DNA of 64,000 nt from Acidiphilium acidophilum (GTDB taxonomy: Bacteria > Pseudomonadota > Alphaproteobacteria > Acetobacterales > Acetobacteraceae): the NCBI RefSeq assembly GCF_033842475.1, contig NZ_JAWXYB010000018.1:3145501-3209500 (forward strand), read 5' to 3'. The first letter of the stretch is position 1; every line of letters starts with the position of its first letter. Shown piece by piece: positions 31,591-39,754 of the stretch. The notes below the pieces were generated by a model, which worked only from the letters and a program-made list of their open reading frames with translations, made no database searches and had not been told where the DNA came from. Position numbers and translations under genes: made by a program.

Positions 31591-33039
31591 TCATCCCAGC
31601 AAGGTCGCGACATGGGCGAACCAGGCATAGAGAAACGCCGGCATCGCGAGGCCGACCAGCAGCACGATACCGAGATGAAGGAAAATCGAAATCGAGGAGG
31701 CGGTGATCGGATACGAGACCTCGCTCGGTTCGCCGAAGCAGACCGAGGTCATCCGCATCAGCAACGCGCCGAACGCCAGCAGGATCCCGAAACCGAGCAG
31801 CACGGCGAGGAGCGGGGCACGGGCGAAGGTGGAGGTGATCAGCAGGAATTCGGACGTGAAAATACCGAAGGGCGGCAGGCCGGCAATCGCGGCGACCCCG
31901 GCCACCAGGGTCCAGCCGAGCAGCGGATGGCTCCTGGTGAGGCCGGTGATCGCCGCGATCTTCTGGGTGCCCTTGGCCTGGGCGATATGCCCGACCGAGA
32001 AAAAGATCGCCGATTTGGTCAGCGAGTGCATCATCATCTGGAGCAGACCCGCAATATTGCCGAGCGGCCCGCCGATCCCGAACGCGAAGGCGATGATGCC
32101 CATATGCTCGATCGAGGAATAGGCGAACATGCGTTTGATGTCGCGGCGGCGATACAGCATGATCGCGGCAAAAAACAGCGAGAGCAGCCCGACCCCGATC
32201 ATCAGTATCCCCGGCTGGACCGTCGCATGGCTCATCGCCAGCAACATCTTGAACCGCAGGATCGCGTAAAGGGCGACGTTGAGCAGCAGACCCGACAGCA
32301 CCGCTGAAATCGGCGTCGGCCCTTCGGCATGGGCGTCCGGCAGCCAGGCATGCATCGGCACCAGCCCGGCCTTGGTACCGTAGCCGATCAGCAGGAAAAT
32401 GAACCCCACATTCAGCATCGCCGGGTCGAGTTCCGCCGCGCGGTGCAGCAGATTGGTCCATTGCATCGCCCCCATGCCGACACCGAGCACCGGCTTGGCC
32501 GCCAGATAGATCAGGATGGTGCCGAACAGCGCGAGGGCGATGCCGACGCTGCCGAGAATGAGATATTTCCACGACGCCTCGATCGAAGCCGGCGTGCGAT
32601 AGATCCCCACCATCATCACCGTCGAGAGTGTCGCGAGTTCGACGCCGAACCACATCAGGCCGAGATTGTTGGTGATCAGGGCGAGGTTCATCCCCACCAT
32701 CATCACCTGGTACATCGCATGATAGAACCGCAGGTACCGCGGCGTCAGATGCCCGGTTTGCAGTTCATGCGCGATATAGCTCGCACTGAACACGCTCGTG
32801 GTGAAGCCCACGAAGCCGTTCAGCAACAGAAACACGATGTTCAGATCATCGATCAGAAACAGCTCGGTCGGGACCGGCCGGTACCGGAGCAGGACGGACG
32901 AGGCCGCGAGGGTCAGGAAGGTCGCACCGACATTAATCCCCGCCGCCAGACGCCAGGACGGCACCACGGCAAGGATCAGCGCGGCGAGCGTGGGGATCGC
33001 AATGGTGGCGATCACGGCGTCGTAGGCGATGCCGGTCAC
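31591..33039 (-). CDS. HyfF-like antiporter-type membrane subunit
   Basis: The 482-residue protein is an Mrp/NuoN/NuoL-family membrane subunit with about 13 to 14 TM helices. The conserved core reads LGLMWFGVELATLSTVMMVGI, GYGTKAGLVPMHAWLPDAHAEGPTPISAVLSG and RDIKRMFAYSSIEHMGIIAFAFG. The lysine in TKAGLVP and glutamate in WFGVELATL are the proton-path residues of this family. It overlaps the hyfE-like gene by 4 bp. Confidence 0.88.
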   Translation of the reverse strand: MTGIAYDAVIATIAIPTLAALILAVVPSWRLAAGINVGATFLTLAASSVLLRYRPVPTELFLIDDLNIVFLLLNGFVGFTTSVFSASYIAHELQTGHLTPRYLRFYHAMYQVMMVGMNLALITNNLGLMWFGVELATLSTVMMVGIYRTPASIEASWKYLILGSVGIALALFGTILIYLAAKPVLGVGMGAMQWTNLLHRAAELDPAMLNVGFIFLLIGYGTKAGLVPMHAWLPDAHAEGPTPISAVLSGLLLNVALYAILRFKMLLAMSHATVQPGILMIGVGLLSLFFAAIMLYRRRDIKRMFAYSSIEHMGIIAFAFGIGGPLGNIAGLLQMMMHSLTKSAIFFSVGHIAQAKGTQKIAAITGLTRSHPLLGWTLVAGVAAIAGLPPFGIFTSEFLLITSTFARAPLLAVLLGFGILLAFGALLMRMTSVCFGEPSEVSYPITASSISIFLHLGIVLLVGLAMPAFLYAWFAHVATLLG

Positions 33040-33725
33040 TGGGCTTCTCCCCGGAACGCATCGAGTGCCGCGCTATCCACCGTGTCGAACCGCTCCCGGA
33101 TGCGAAACAGGAACACGCCGATCACGATGAAGGCAATCAGGATCGAAAATGCCACGCTGATCTCGACCACCAGCGGCATCCCCTGGGCGCCCGCAGCGGC
33201 GAGGATCAGGCCGTTTTCGAGCGACATGAAGCCGACGATCTGGCTGACCGCGTTGCGCCGCGTCACCATCATCAGCATCCCCAGCAGAATGACCGCGAGC
33301 GCCAGCGCCACATCCTCGCGCGCGAGCGCATCCGCATGGGCCGCGGTACGCAGCATCACCACCAGCGACAAGGCAACCAATCCGATCCCGGCGAGCATCG
33401 TCACGCTGATACCGCCGACCGCCTCGATCTGGTGATGAATGCCCAGCCGGATCACGATCCGCTGCAGCGCGATCGGAATGACCACCGCCTTGAACCCGAG
33501 GGCGAGCCCCGCGGTGATATAGAGTTCCGGCGCATGCTGGATATAGGCCTGCCAGCCAACCGCAACCCCGAGCACCGTCGAGTGCAGGGCCAGCACGTTG
33601 ATCACGGAGGAGAGCCGGTCCTGATAGAGCATCATGAAACTGGCCAGCACCAGCGCCCCGGCCAGAACATGCGCGATGCTCAGCGTCGCGGCGGGAGAGA
33701 TCAGGCTGCCCAGACCGGTCATCAC
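33036..33725 (-). CDS. HyfE-like membrane subunit
   Basis: The 229-residue protein has about seven TM helices. It contains VIVALAVILLG-like segments and GFMSLENGLILAAAGAQGMPLVVEISVAFSILIAFIV, the NuoK-like portion with its membrane glutamates. HyfE and its relatives form part of the membrane arm. The gene overlaps both neighbours by 4 bp, showing tight translational coupling. Confidence 0.85.
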   Translation of the reverse strand: MMTGLGSLISPAATLSIAHVLAGALVLASFMMLYQDRLSSVINVLALHSTVLGVAVGWQAYIQHAPELYITAGLALGFKAVVIPIALQRIVIRLGIHHQIEAVGGISVTMLAGIGLVALSLVVMLRTAAHADALAREDVALALAVILLGMLMMVTRRNAVSQIVGFMSLENGLILAAAGAQGMPLVVEISVAFSILIAFIVIGVFLFRIRERFDTVDSAALDAFRGEAQ

Positions 33726-34678
33726 AGCGTCGCCGAAACGAACAGGAGCAGCGTGCCGAGCAGACCGAGCATCAGTGCGGCACCAATGAAATTCGGGACC
33801 CGGAAAATTCTCATCTTCGCGATCGTGGTCTCGAAAACCGCGAGCAGCACGGCACCGGCGGCGAGCTTGCCGACGTAGCCGACCAACGCGATCGCGAGGG
33901 CCGGCAAGGCGGCGCCGGGTCCGGCCATGCCGAACGGGACAAAGATGCAGGCGATCAACGACATGTACAGGGTCAGTTTCAGCGCATGGGCAAGCTCGAT
34001 CAGGGCCAGATGCCGGCCGGAATAGTCGAGCACCATCGCCTCATGCACCATGGTCAGCTCCAGATGGGTCGCGGGATTGTCCACAGGAAAACGCCCGGTT
34101 TCGGCGAGGGCCACGATCACCAGCGCCACCAGGCCAAGACCGAGCGAAAGCCGGAGCCCGGCGGCCTGCGAGTGCATGAAATCGGCAATGGCCGATAACT
34201 GGCTGGACCCGGCAACGACCGCCACCGTGAACACGATCATCAGCATTGCCGGCTCGGCCAGCGAGGCGAACATCGCTTCCCGGCTCGCTCCCAGACCACC
34301 GAACGCCGTAGCGACATCGAGTGCCGCCAGCATCTGGAAAAACCGCGCGGTGCCGAGTAGCGCCACGACCGCGATGAGATCGCCAGCGCCGGAAAACGGA
34401 AGACCCGTGGCAAAACTCGGAACCAGCGCGGCGGCGATCCATGTGAGGACGAAAATCGCATACGGTGCCAGAACGATCAGCCATGACGCATCGCCGGCAA
34501 CGATGGCATCCTTGCCGGTCAGCTTGGCAAGATCGCGATAGATCTGCAGCAGCGGTGGTCCCGACCGGCGTTGCAGGCGCGCCTTCAGCAGACGCACGAA
34601 CCCGGCAAGCAGCGGCGCCACCAGGATGACCAGTCCGATCTGAAACAACTGAAGCAGGAGCGGAACGATCAGGTCCAT
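33722..34678 (-). CDS. HyfC/HycD-like (NuoH-type) membrane subunit
   Basis: The 318-residue protein has eight or so TM helices with VRLLKARLQRRSGPPLLQIYRDLAKLTGKD, EPAMLMIVFTVAVV, and FPVDNPATHLELTMVHEAMVLDYSGRHLALIE, the NuoH/HycD signature that contacts the large subunit. ATG 34678 overlaps hyfB by 10 bp; a GTG at 34690 is also possible. It links the peripheral subunits to the antiporter subunits. Confidence 0.88.
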   Translation of the reverse strand: MDLIVPLLLQLFQIGLVILVAPLLAGFVRLLKARLQRRSGPPLLQIYRDLAKLTGKDAIVAGDASWLIVLAPYAIFVLTWIAAALVPSFATGLPFSGAGDLIAVVALLGTARFFQMLAALDVATAFGGLGASREAMFASLAEPAMLMIVFTVAVVAGSSQLSAIADFMHSQAAGLRLSLGLGLVALVIVALAETGRFPVDNPATHLELTMVHEAMVLDYSGRHLALIELAHALKLTLYMSLIACIFVPFGMAGPGAALPALAIALVGYVGKLAAGAVLLAVFETTIAKMRIFRVPNFIGAALMLGLLGTLLLFVSATL

Positions 34679-36693
34679 AACGCGGTCCACATCAGCAGCA
34701 CCACCAGAGCCACAAACACGAATCCGAGATATTTGCGGATGCTGAGGAACTGCAGCCGGTTCATCCGCTCGGCGATCAGACCAATCGTGCTGACGAGCGG
34801 CGTATAGAGCGCGGCCCAGACCGGATCGGTCCAGTGATGCGTCAGGCGCGCCGGCCCGATGTCGCCCGGCGGTGGGAGGACGACATCGTCATGGGCGCGA
34901 AACATCAGCGTTGCGAACACGCGCCGGATCGGCTGCGCGAAGCCCGAGGGGCTGTATTGACCCGTCCCCCGCAGGGCGGCGGGATCGCGCTCCTGATAGC
35001 CACACGCCCAGGCCGGGGCACGGCGCGTGACGCGAGACCCGAAACGATAGAGGGTCAGGGCGGTCAGCCCGCCGCTGATCGCGATGAAAACGGCGATCAG
35101 CAGCGGGTCGTAGGAGCTCTGGCTGGAGGCAACCGGAACGACCGCCAGCCACGCGAGGCCGGCCTGGGCAGGCAGGCGCGCCCCCAGCAGCGCGTGGGTC
35201 ACCGGGGCCAGAACATCGATCACCAGGCCAGGCAGCACACCGGCGGCAAGGCACAGCCCCGCGAGTCCGATCATGGCGCCGCGCGAAAACCTGTCGGTCT
35301 CATGGGCGGTGGCGGCCTCCGGGCTCCGCGCCCGGCCCAGATAGGCGATCCCGTAGAACCGCACGAAACAGGCCGACGCGAACGCGGTCGAGAGCGCCAC
35401 CAGCGCCCCGATCGCCGGCACCGCCAGCTTCAGGCCGAACTGCGGCAAGGCCGGGCTCAGCAGGATCGCCTGCAACAGCAGCCATTCCGAGGCGAAGCCG
35501 TTGAGCGGCGGGAGTGCCGCTATCGCCATCGCCGCGATCAGCATCGGCACCGTGCTGATCTTCATCCGGTGGATCAGGCCGCCCAGCTGCGCGAGATCGC
35601 GGGTGCCGGTGGCGTGTTGAATGGCACCGGCCCCGAAAAACAGCGTCGATTTGAACAGCATGTGGTTCAGCGCGTGGAACAGCGCCGCCGTCAGCGCCAG
35701 CGCCGCGGCGATCATCATGCCATCGGCCTTGAATGCCAGCGCCAGCCCCAACCCCACGAAAATCAGCCCGACATTCTCGATCGTGCTATAGGCCAGGATC
35801 GTCTTGATATCGTCTTCCATCAACGCATACAGCACGCCGAGCACCGCCGTCATCCCGCCGACCAGCAGCACGACCAGCCCCCACCACCATGCGGCGGGTC
35901 CGACCAGATCGAACACGATGCGGATGAACGCATAGATCGCCACCTTGGTCATCACCCCGCTCATCAGCGCCGAAACATGGCTCGGCGCGGCGGGATGGGC
36001 ATGCGGCAGCCACACATGCATCGGCACCAGCCCCGCCTTCGATCCGGCGCCGATCAGGGCGAGGATGATCACGAGGGCCCCGATCCAGGACGATCGATGC
36101 GCGTTGCGCATCGCGGCGAAGGCGTAATGCCCGTGCGCGCCCGCGAGCAGGCCGAAGCACAGAAGAAGCGCCAGCGTGCCCGCGCTGGCCATCAACAGAT
36201 AGATCGTCCCCGCCCGTCTGATCGCCGCATCGGTATGGTGCGCCATGACCAACCCCCATGACGCGACCGACATCAACTCCCAGCACAGCAGAAACCCGTA
36301 GGCGTCAGCCGCGATGACGACCAGATTCATCGCCGCAAGAAACACCGGATAGAACGGCAGGATGCGCCAGGGCTCATGCTCGTGCCGGCCATAGCCGAGC
36401 GCGAACAGGCTGGCGGCGGCCGCCCCGAGATTGGTGATGATCAGAAACAGTGACGCGAGGTCATCCATCGTGAAATGCATGCCGAGCCCCGGCAGGCCGA
36501 TCGGGAGAAGGACCCGGGGTACCGGCGCAATGCCAAAGCAAAGCTGGGTCAGCGACGCCAGCAGCGCCACGCCGGCAACCGCGAGCGAGCCGCCGTAAAC
36601 CACGACATGCCCCGATGGGCGGCGACCCAGAACCGCACCGAGGGCGCCCAGCAACAGGAAGGCCATGGCACAGACGAGGATGATCGGCGTCAT
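34669..36693 (-). CDS. HyfB-like (NuoL-type) antiporter subunit
   Basis: The 674-residue protein has about 15 TM helices. It contains FLLCWELMSVASWGLVM, GAGSKAGLVPMHVWLPHAHPAAPSHVSALMSGVM, EDDIKTILAYSTIENVGLIFVGLG and HALNHMLFKSTLFFGAG. The lysine and glutamate positions of the proton channel are kept. It begins the membrane-complex genes, overlapping the XRE regulator by 4 bp (ATGA). Confidence 0.9.
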   Translation of the reverse strand: MTPIILVCAMAFLLLGALGAVLGRRPSGHVVVYGGSLAVAGVALLASLTQLCFGIAPVPRVLLPIGLPGLGMHFTMDDLASLFLIITNLGAAAASLFALGYGRHEHEPWRILPFYPVFLAAMNLVVIAADAYGFLLCWELMSVASWGLVMAHHTDAAIRRAGTIYLLMASAGTLALLLCFGLLAGAHGHYAFAAMRNAHRSSWIGALVIILALIGAGSKAGLVPMHVWLPHAHPAAPSHVSALMSGVMTKVAIYAFIRIVFDLVGPAAWWWGLVVLLVGGMTAVLGVLYALMEDDIKTILAYSTIENVGLIFVGLGLALAFKADGMMIAAALALTAALFHALNHMLFKSTLFFGAGAIQHATGTRDLAQLGGLIHRMKISTVPMLIAAMAIAALPPLNGFASEWLLLQAILLSPALPQFGLKLAVPAIGALVALSTAFASACFVRFYGIAYLGRARSPEAATAHETDRFSRGAMIGLAGLCLAAGVLPGLVIDVLAPVTHALLGARLPAQAGLAWLAVVPVASSQSSYDPLLIAVFIAISGGLTALTLYRFGSRVTRRAPAWACGYQERDPAALRGTGQYSPSGFAQPIRRVFATLMFRAHDDVVLPPPGDIGPARLTHHWTDPVWAALYTPLVSTIGLIAERMNRLQFLSIRKYLGFVFVALVVLLMWTALWT

Positions 36694-36947
36694 TTCGGAT
36701 CGCTCTTCAGGCGAACCCCGCGGCCGCCCGCCGCGTCGGAGATGTCACCCGGCCGGATCACGATGACACCGGCACGGTCGAGCGCATCGAGCAGTTTCAT
36801 CAGCGAGTCCACATTGCCGCGGATCACGCCTTCACTCCCTTCCATCCGCTGAATCGTCGGCAGGGACAGGCCGGAAAGCTCGGCGAGTTCCTTCTGATCG
36901 ATACCCAGAAGCGCGCGAGCGGCTTTGAGTTGACCCGCAGAAATCAT
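36690..36947 (-). CDS. Small XRE-family regulator, first gene of the hyf-like operon
   Basis: The 85-residue protein is a lone helix-turn-helix domain: LKAARALLGIDQKELAELSGLSLPTIQRMEGSEG, followed by a short C-terminal part with LMKLLDALDRAGVIVI. No effector domain is present. It precedes and overlaps hyfB by 4 bp, so regulator and complex are made together. The direct repeats just upstream are a likely autoregulatory site. Confidence 0.85.
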   Translation of the reverse strand: MISAGQLKAARALLGIDQKELAELSGLSLPTIQRMEGSEGVIRGNVDSLMKLLDALDRAGVIVIRPGDISDAAGGRGVRLKSDPK

Positions 36948-36954
36948 GTTTTAT

Positions 36955-36985
36955 GCATCAATAACACCATAGAAAGCATCATAAA
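36955..36985. promoter_or_regulatory. Direct repeats upstream of the XRE-hyf operon
   Basis: GCATCAATAA (36955-36964) and GCATCATAAA (36976-36985) match at 8 of 10 bases and are 21 bp apart, two helical turns. They lie 8 to 38 bp upstream of the XRE start codon. The stretch 36948-36995 is A+T-rich against the background. The operator role is inferred. Confidence 0.45.
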
Positions 36986-37079
36986 CCATTTTTTCTCCAT
37001 AGGCGCGCTGAATCCGCATCGCTGCAATGCGGTCACGCCGCAATCCCGCCGCCGATCCTGCGGCACCCCTTCCCGTCCC

Positions 37080-37433
37080 TCACGTCCCGAATACATCCGG
37101 CAGTCGGGTGGGGTTTTCGATGCGGAGCTGTTTGTTGACGCTCATCCGTCCGAACACGACGGTGATGGCGGCGGGCGGGACGCCGAATTCGCGGGCGAGG
37201 AAGCGGACCATATGGTCTGTGGCACGCCCGAGTTTGGGAGCGGCGGTGACGCTGACCATGAGCTGGCGGCCACGGACCTTGCCGATGGCGTCTTCGCGGG
37301 CGGCGGGTTTGCCGAGAATGTTGACCACGAGGGTGGTGCCGTCCCAGCGGAAAAATCCGTCTTCCGCCGGGCGGTCGGGTTCGGGGGTGGGCGTTTTGGC
37401 TTTCGCTTTGGCTTTGGCTCTGGCTTTGGCCAT
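37080..37433 (-). CDS. DUF167 (YggU-type) protein
   Basis: The 117-residue protein starts with a Lys/Ala-rich repeat tail (MAKARAKAKAKAK), then FFRWDGTTLVVNILGKPAAREDAIG, LMVSVTAAPKLGRATDHMVRFLAREFGV and ITVVFGRMSVNKQLRI. The body is the DUF167 fold, with unknown function. The N-terminal tail comes from a short tandem repeat of the TTTGGC type in the DNA. ATG 37433 was chosen. Confidence 0.82.
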   Translation of the reverse strand: MAKARAKAKAKAKTPTPEPDRPAEDGFFRWDGTTLVVNILGKPAAREDAIGKVRGRQLMVSVTAAPKLGRATDHMVRFLAREFGVPPAAITVVFGRMSVNKQLRIENPTRLPDVFGT

Positions 37434-37480
37434 TGCGGGTTTGCCGGGGGGTGAGGTGCGGGGGTGCGACAGTCGGGCGA

Positions 37481-37780
37481 TCAGCGTTTTTTCACGAACT
37501 CCGCGCGCAGGACGAGGCCTTTGATGGTTTCGTGCCGGCAGTCGATCTCTTCGGGGTCGTCGGTCAGGCGGATCGATCTGATGACCGAGCCACGCCGCAG
37601 GGTCTGGCTGGTACCTTTGACCTTGAGGTCCTTGATCAGGATGACGCTGTCGCCATCGGCCAGAACGTTGCCGACGCTGTCGCGCACGGTGCCGGCTGGT
37701 TCGGCGGGTGTGGGGGTGGCGGAGGCCGCCCGCCATTCGCCGGTGGTTTCGTCATAGACATAATCTTCGGATTCACTCAT
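37481..37780 (-). CDS. PhnA/YjdM-like protein without zinc ribbon
   Basis: The 99-residue protein has the PhnA C-terminal domain: VRDSVGNVLADGDSVILIKDLKVKGTSQTLRRGSVIRSIRL and HETIKGLVLRAEFVKK. The N-terminal part lacks the two Cys-pairs of the E. coli zinc ribbon and reads as an acidic linker. PhnA is not required for phosphonate breakdown despite its name, so no pathway is inferred. Confidence 0.8.
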   Translation of the reverse strand: MSESEDYVYDETTGEWRAASATPTPAEPAGTVRDSVGNVLADGDSVILIKDLKVKGTSQTLRRGSVIRSIRLTDDPEEIDCRHETIKGLVLRAEFVKKR

Positions 37781-37947
37781 CGCGACGTCTTGTTCCTGTT
37801 GCCGTCCGACCCGCACCGCGCGGTGCCCGCAGGGCCGCTATAGGACCCGGGCGGCGGTGGATCGAACCGGATCGTCCGGTTGATGGCGGCGGCAAGCTGC
37901 GCCGCGCACCATGGACAGTTATGGCCTTCCCGATGAATCCGGATCGC

Positions 37948-38829
37948 CTACAACATGTTGATCGGTATTTTCAGGTAGGTCGTGCCGTTGTCTTCGGCGG
38001 GAGGCATGTCGCCGGCGCGCATGTTGACCTGGATCGAGGGCAGGATCAGGCGCGGCATGCCGAGTGTCGCGTCGCGGGCTTCGCGCATGGCGACGAAAGC
38101 GTCTTCGGTGATGCCGTCATGGACGTGGACGTTGCCGGATTTTTCGGCGGCGACCGAGGATTCCCACATGGTGACGTCGCGGCCGACGGGCCGGTAGTCG
38201 TGGCACATGAACAGGCGGGTTTCGGGCGGCAGCGCGAAGATTTTCTGGATCGAGCGATAGAGGGTGCGGGCATCGCCGCCGGGAAAATCGCAGCGGGCGG
38301 TGCCGTAATCGGGCATGAACAGAGTATCGCCGACGAAGGCGGCATCGCCGATCATCCAGGTCATGCAGGCAGGGGTGTGGCCCGGCGTGTGCATGACATG
38401 GCCCTGAAGGCTGCCGATGGTGAAGCGATCGCCGTCGCTGAAGAGGCGGTCGAACTGGCTGCCGTCCCGCTCGAATTCGGTGCCGGCATTGAAGATTTTG
38501 CCGAATATGTTCTGGACGATGGTAATGTTGGCCCCGATGCCGATTTTGCCGCCGAGCGCCTGCTGGATATAGGGGGCGGCGGAGAGATGATCGGCGTGGA
38601 CATGGGTTTCCAGAACCCATTCGACGGTCAGGCCGTTCGCCTTGACGAAGGCGATGATGCGGTCGGCGAAATCAGTCGAGGTCCGGCCCGAGGCGGCATC
38701 GAAATCGAGCACGGAATCGATCACCGCGCAGGTGGTCGAGGCCGGGTCGCGCACAACGTAGCTGACCGTATTGGTCGGTTCGTCGAAAAACCCCTGGATT
38801 TCGGGTTTGGTCATGACTTCATCCTGCAT
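37948..38829 (-). CDS. Persulfide-dioxygenase-like MBL-fold protein (ETHE1/Blh type)
   Basis: The 293-residue metallo-beta-lactamase-fold protein has the metal motif ETHVHADHLSA, HTPGHTPACMTW, FVGDTLFMPDYGTARCDFPGG and MCHDYRP. This is the ETHE1/Blh pattern, enzymes that oxidise glutathione persulfide to sulfite. AAGGAGCG precedes ATG 38829. The long ETHE1-type C-terminal segment (YLKIPINM) is present. It fits the sulfur theme, clearing persulfide from the cytoplasm. Confidence 0.85.
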   Translation of the reverse strand: MQDEVMTKPEIQGFFDEPTNTVSYVVRDPASTTCAVIDSVLDFDAASGRTSTDFADRIIAFVKANGLTVEWVLETHVHADHLSAAPYIQQALGGKIGIGANITIVQNIFGKIFNAGTEFERDGSQFDRLFSDGDRFTIGSLQGHVMHTPGHTPACMTWMIGDAAFVGDTLFMPDYGTARCDFPGGDARTLYRSIQKIFALPPETRLFMCHDYRPVGRDVTMWESSVAAEKSGNVHVHDGITEDAFVAMREARDATLGMPRLILPSIQVNMRAGDMPPAEDNGTTYLKIPINML

Positions 38830-38842
38830 GGCGGCGCTCCTT

Positions 38843-38878
38843 GATTACCTTTATGGCGGGGATTACCTGTATGGCGGG
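38843..38878. repeat. Two tandem 18-bp repeats upstream of the MBL gene
   Basis: GATTACCTTTATGGCGGG (38843-38860) is followed at once by GATTACCTGTATGGCGGG (38861-38878), with one mismatch. The pair lies 13 to 49 bp upstream of the MBL start, next to its ribosome site. It could be a regulator or leader element or a simple duplication. Confidence 0.7.
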
Positions 38879-38974
38879 CAGGTTGGTCCCCGTGATGGTA
38901 TATAGACAGTTTCGGGAGGTTATGCCCGAACGCGATCAACCCGCTGGCTCGATTGTTACGACGTGATCGTGCGG

Positions 38975-39676
38975 TCAGCCGAGCCCATAGGCGACGCCGG
39001 CGATCGGGTCGATCAGCGCGAGATCGTCATGGACGCTTTTGACCCCGGCGGTGTTCTCCGCCAGCACCCGCAGAGCATTGCGTTCAGCCTCGCTGAACAC
39101 GGTGCCGCCGAGCGACGCGACCCCGGCCACAACCCTCACAGTCACATTACCTTTGGTGGCCCAGTTCGACCGCGCGATGGCGGTGCGGATCATGGTCGCG
39201 ATCGCCTCGTCCGTCATCGCGCCGCCGCTGGAAACCACCAGCCGATCGAGCAGGGCGGCGAGAATGTCGCGCCGCGAAAGCACGCCGACCAGCAGGCCAT
39301 CATTGACCACGGGCAGTTGTTTGATCCGGCGCTCCTCCATCACGGCGACCGCATCGACCAGACGGGTCGTCTCGGCAACCGTGACGACCGATTCGGTCAT
39401 GATCTCGCCGACATGCCGCCCCCTGGTGCGAACGAAAGCGCGGGCCGAGGTTTCAGGGGTCAGAAAGCCGCGCCACCAGCCGATTTCCGGCGCGGTGTCC
39501 AGTTCCGGGCGGCGCAGCAGATCGCCATCGGTCACGATACCGAGCAACCGCCCGTCGCGGTCGATCACCGGCAGGGCCGATAAATGCCGGTCGAGCATGA
39601 CACGCCCCGCATCGGCGATCGTGGTCTCCGGACCCACGGTGGTGGGCGCGACAGTCATGATATCCTTGATGTCCAT
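38975..39676 (-). CDS. CBS-pair plus BON domain protein
   Basis: The 233-residue protein has two CBS motifs (ADAGRVMLDRHLSALPVIDRDGRLLGIVTDGDLL and MEERRIKQLPVVNDGLLVGVLSRRDIL), followed by a BON domain (NVTVRVVAGVASLGGTVFSEAERNALRVLAENTAGVKSVHDDL). CBS pairs bind adenosyl ligands; BON domains bind phospholipid or surfaces. GAGGAGGG precedes the ATG, and a perfect FNR box lies 55 bp upstream, so oxygen limitation probably induces it. Confidence 0.9.
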   Translation of the reverse strand: MDIKDIMTVAPTTVGPETTIADAGRVMLDRHLSALPVIDRDGRLLGIVTDGDLLRRPELDTAPEIGWWRGFLTPETSARAFVRTRGRHVGEIMTESVVTVAETTRLVDAVAVMEERRIKQLPVVNDGLLVGVLSRRDILAALLDRLVVSSGGAMTDEAIATMIRTAIARSNWATKGNVTVRVVAGVASLGGTVFSEAERNALRVLAENTAGVKSVHDDLALIDPIAGVAYGLG

Positions 39677-39730
39677 TTTACCCTCCTCAGGATGTGATCC
39701 GAGGATTAGCGGGATCCCTGACCTTGCGCC

Positions 39731-39744
39731 TTGATCCAGATCAA
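39731..39744. promoter_or_regulatory. FNR-type binding site
   Basis: TTGATCCAGATCAA matches the FNR consensus TTGATnnnnATCAA at every defined position. On the minus strand a TAATCC-like -10 (39702-39707) lies at the distance expected for a class II site centred at -41.5, upstream of the CBS-BON gene. The FNR-like regulator gene ends 10 bp away. Confidence 0.75.
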
Positions 39745-39754
39745 GCGAGGGTCA

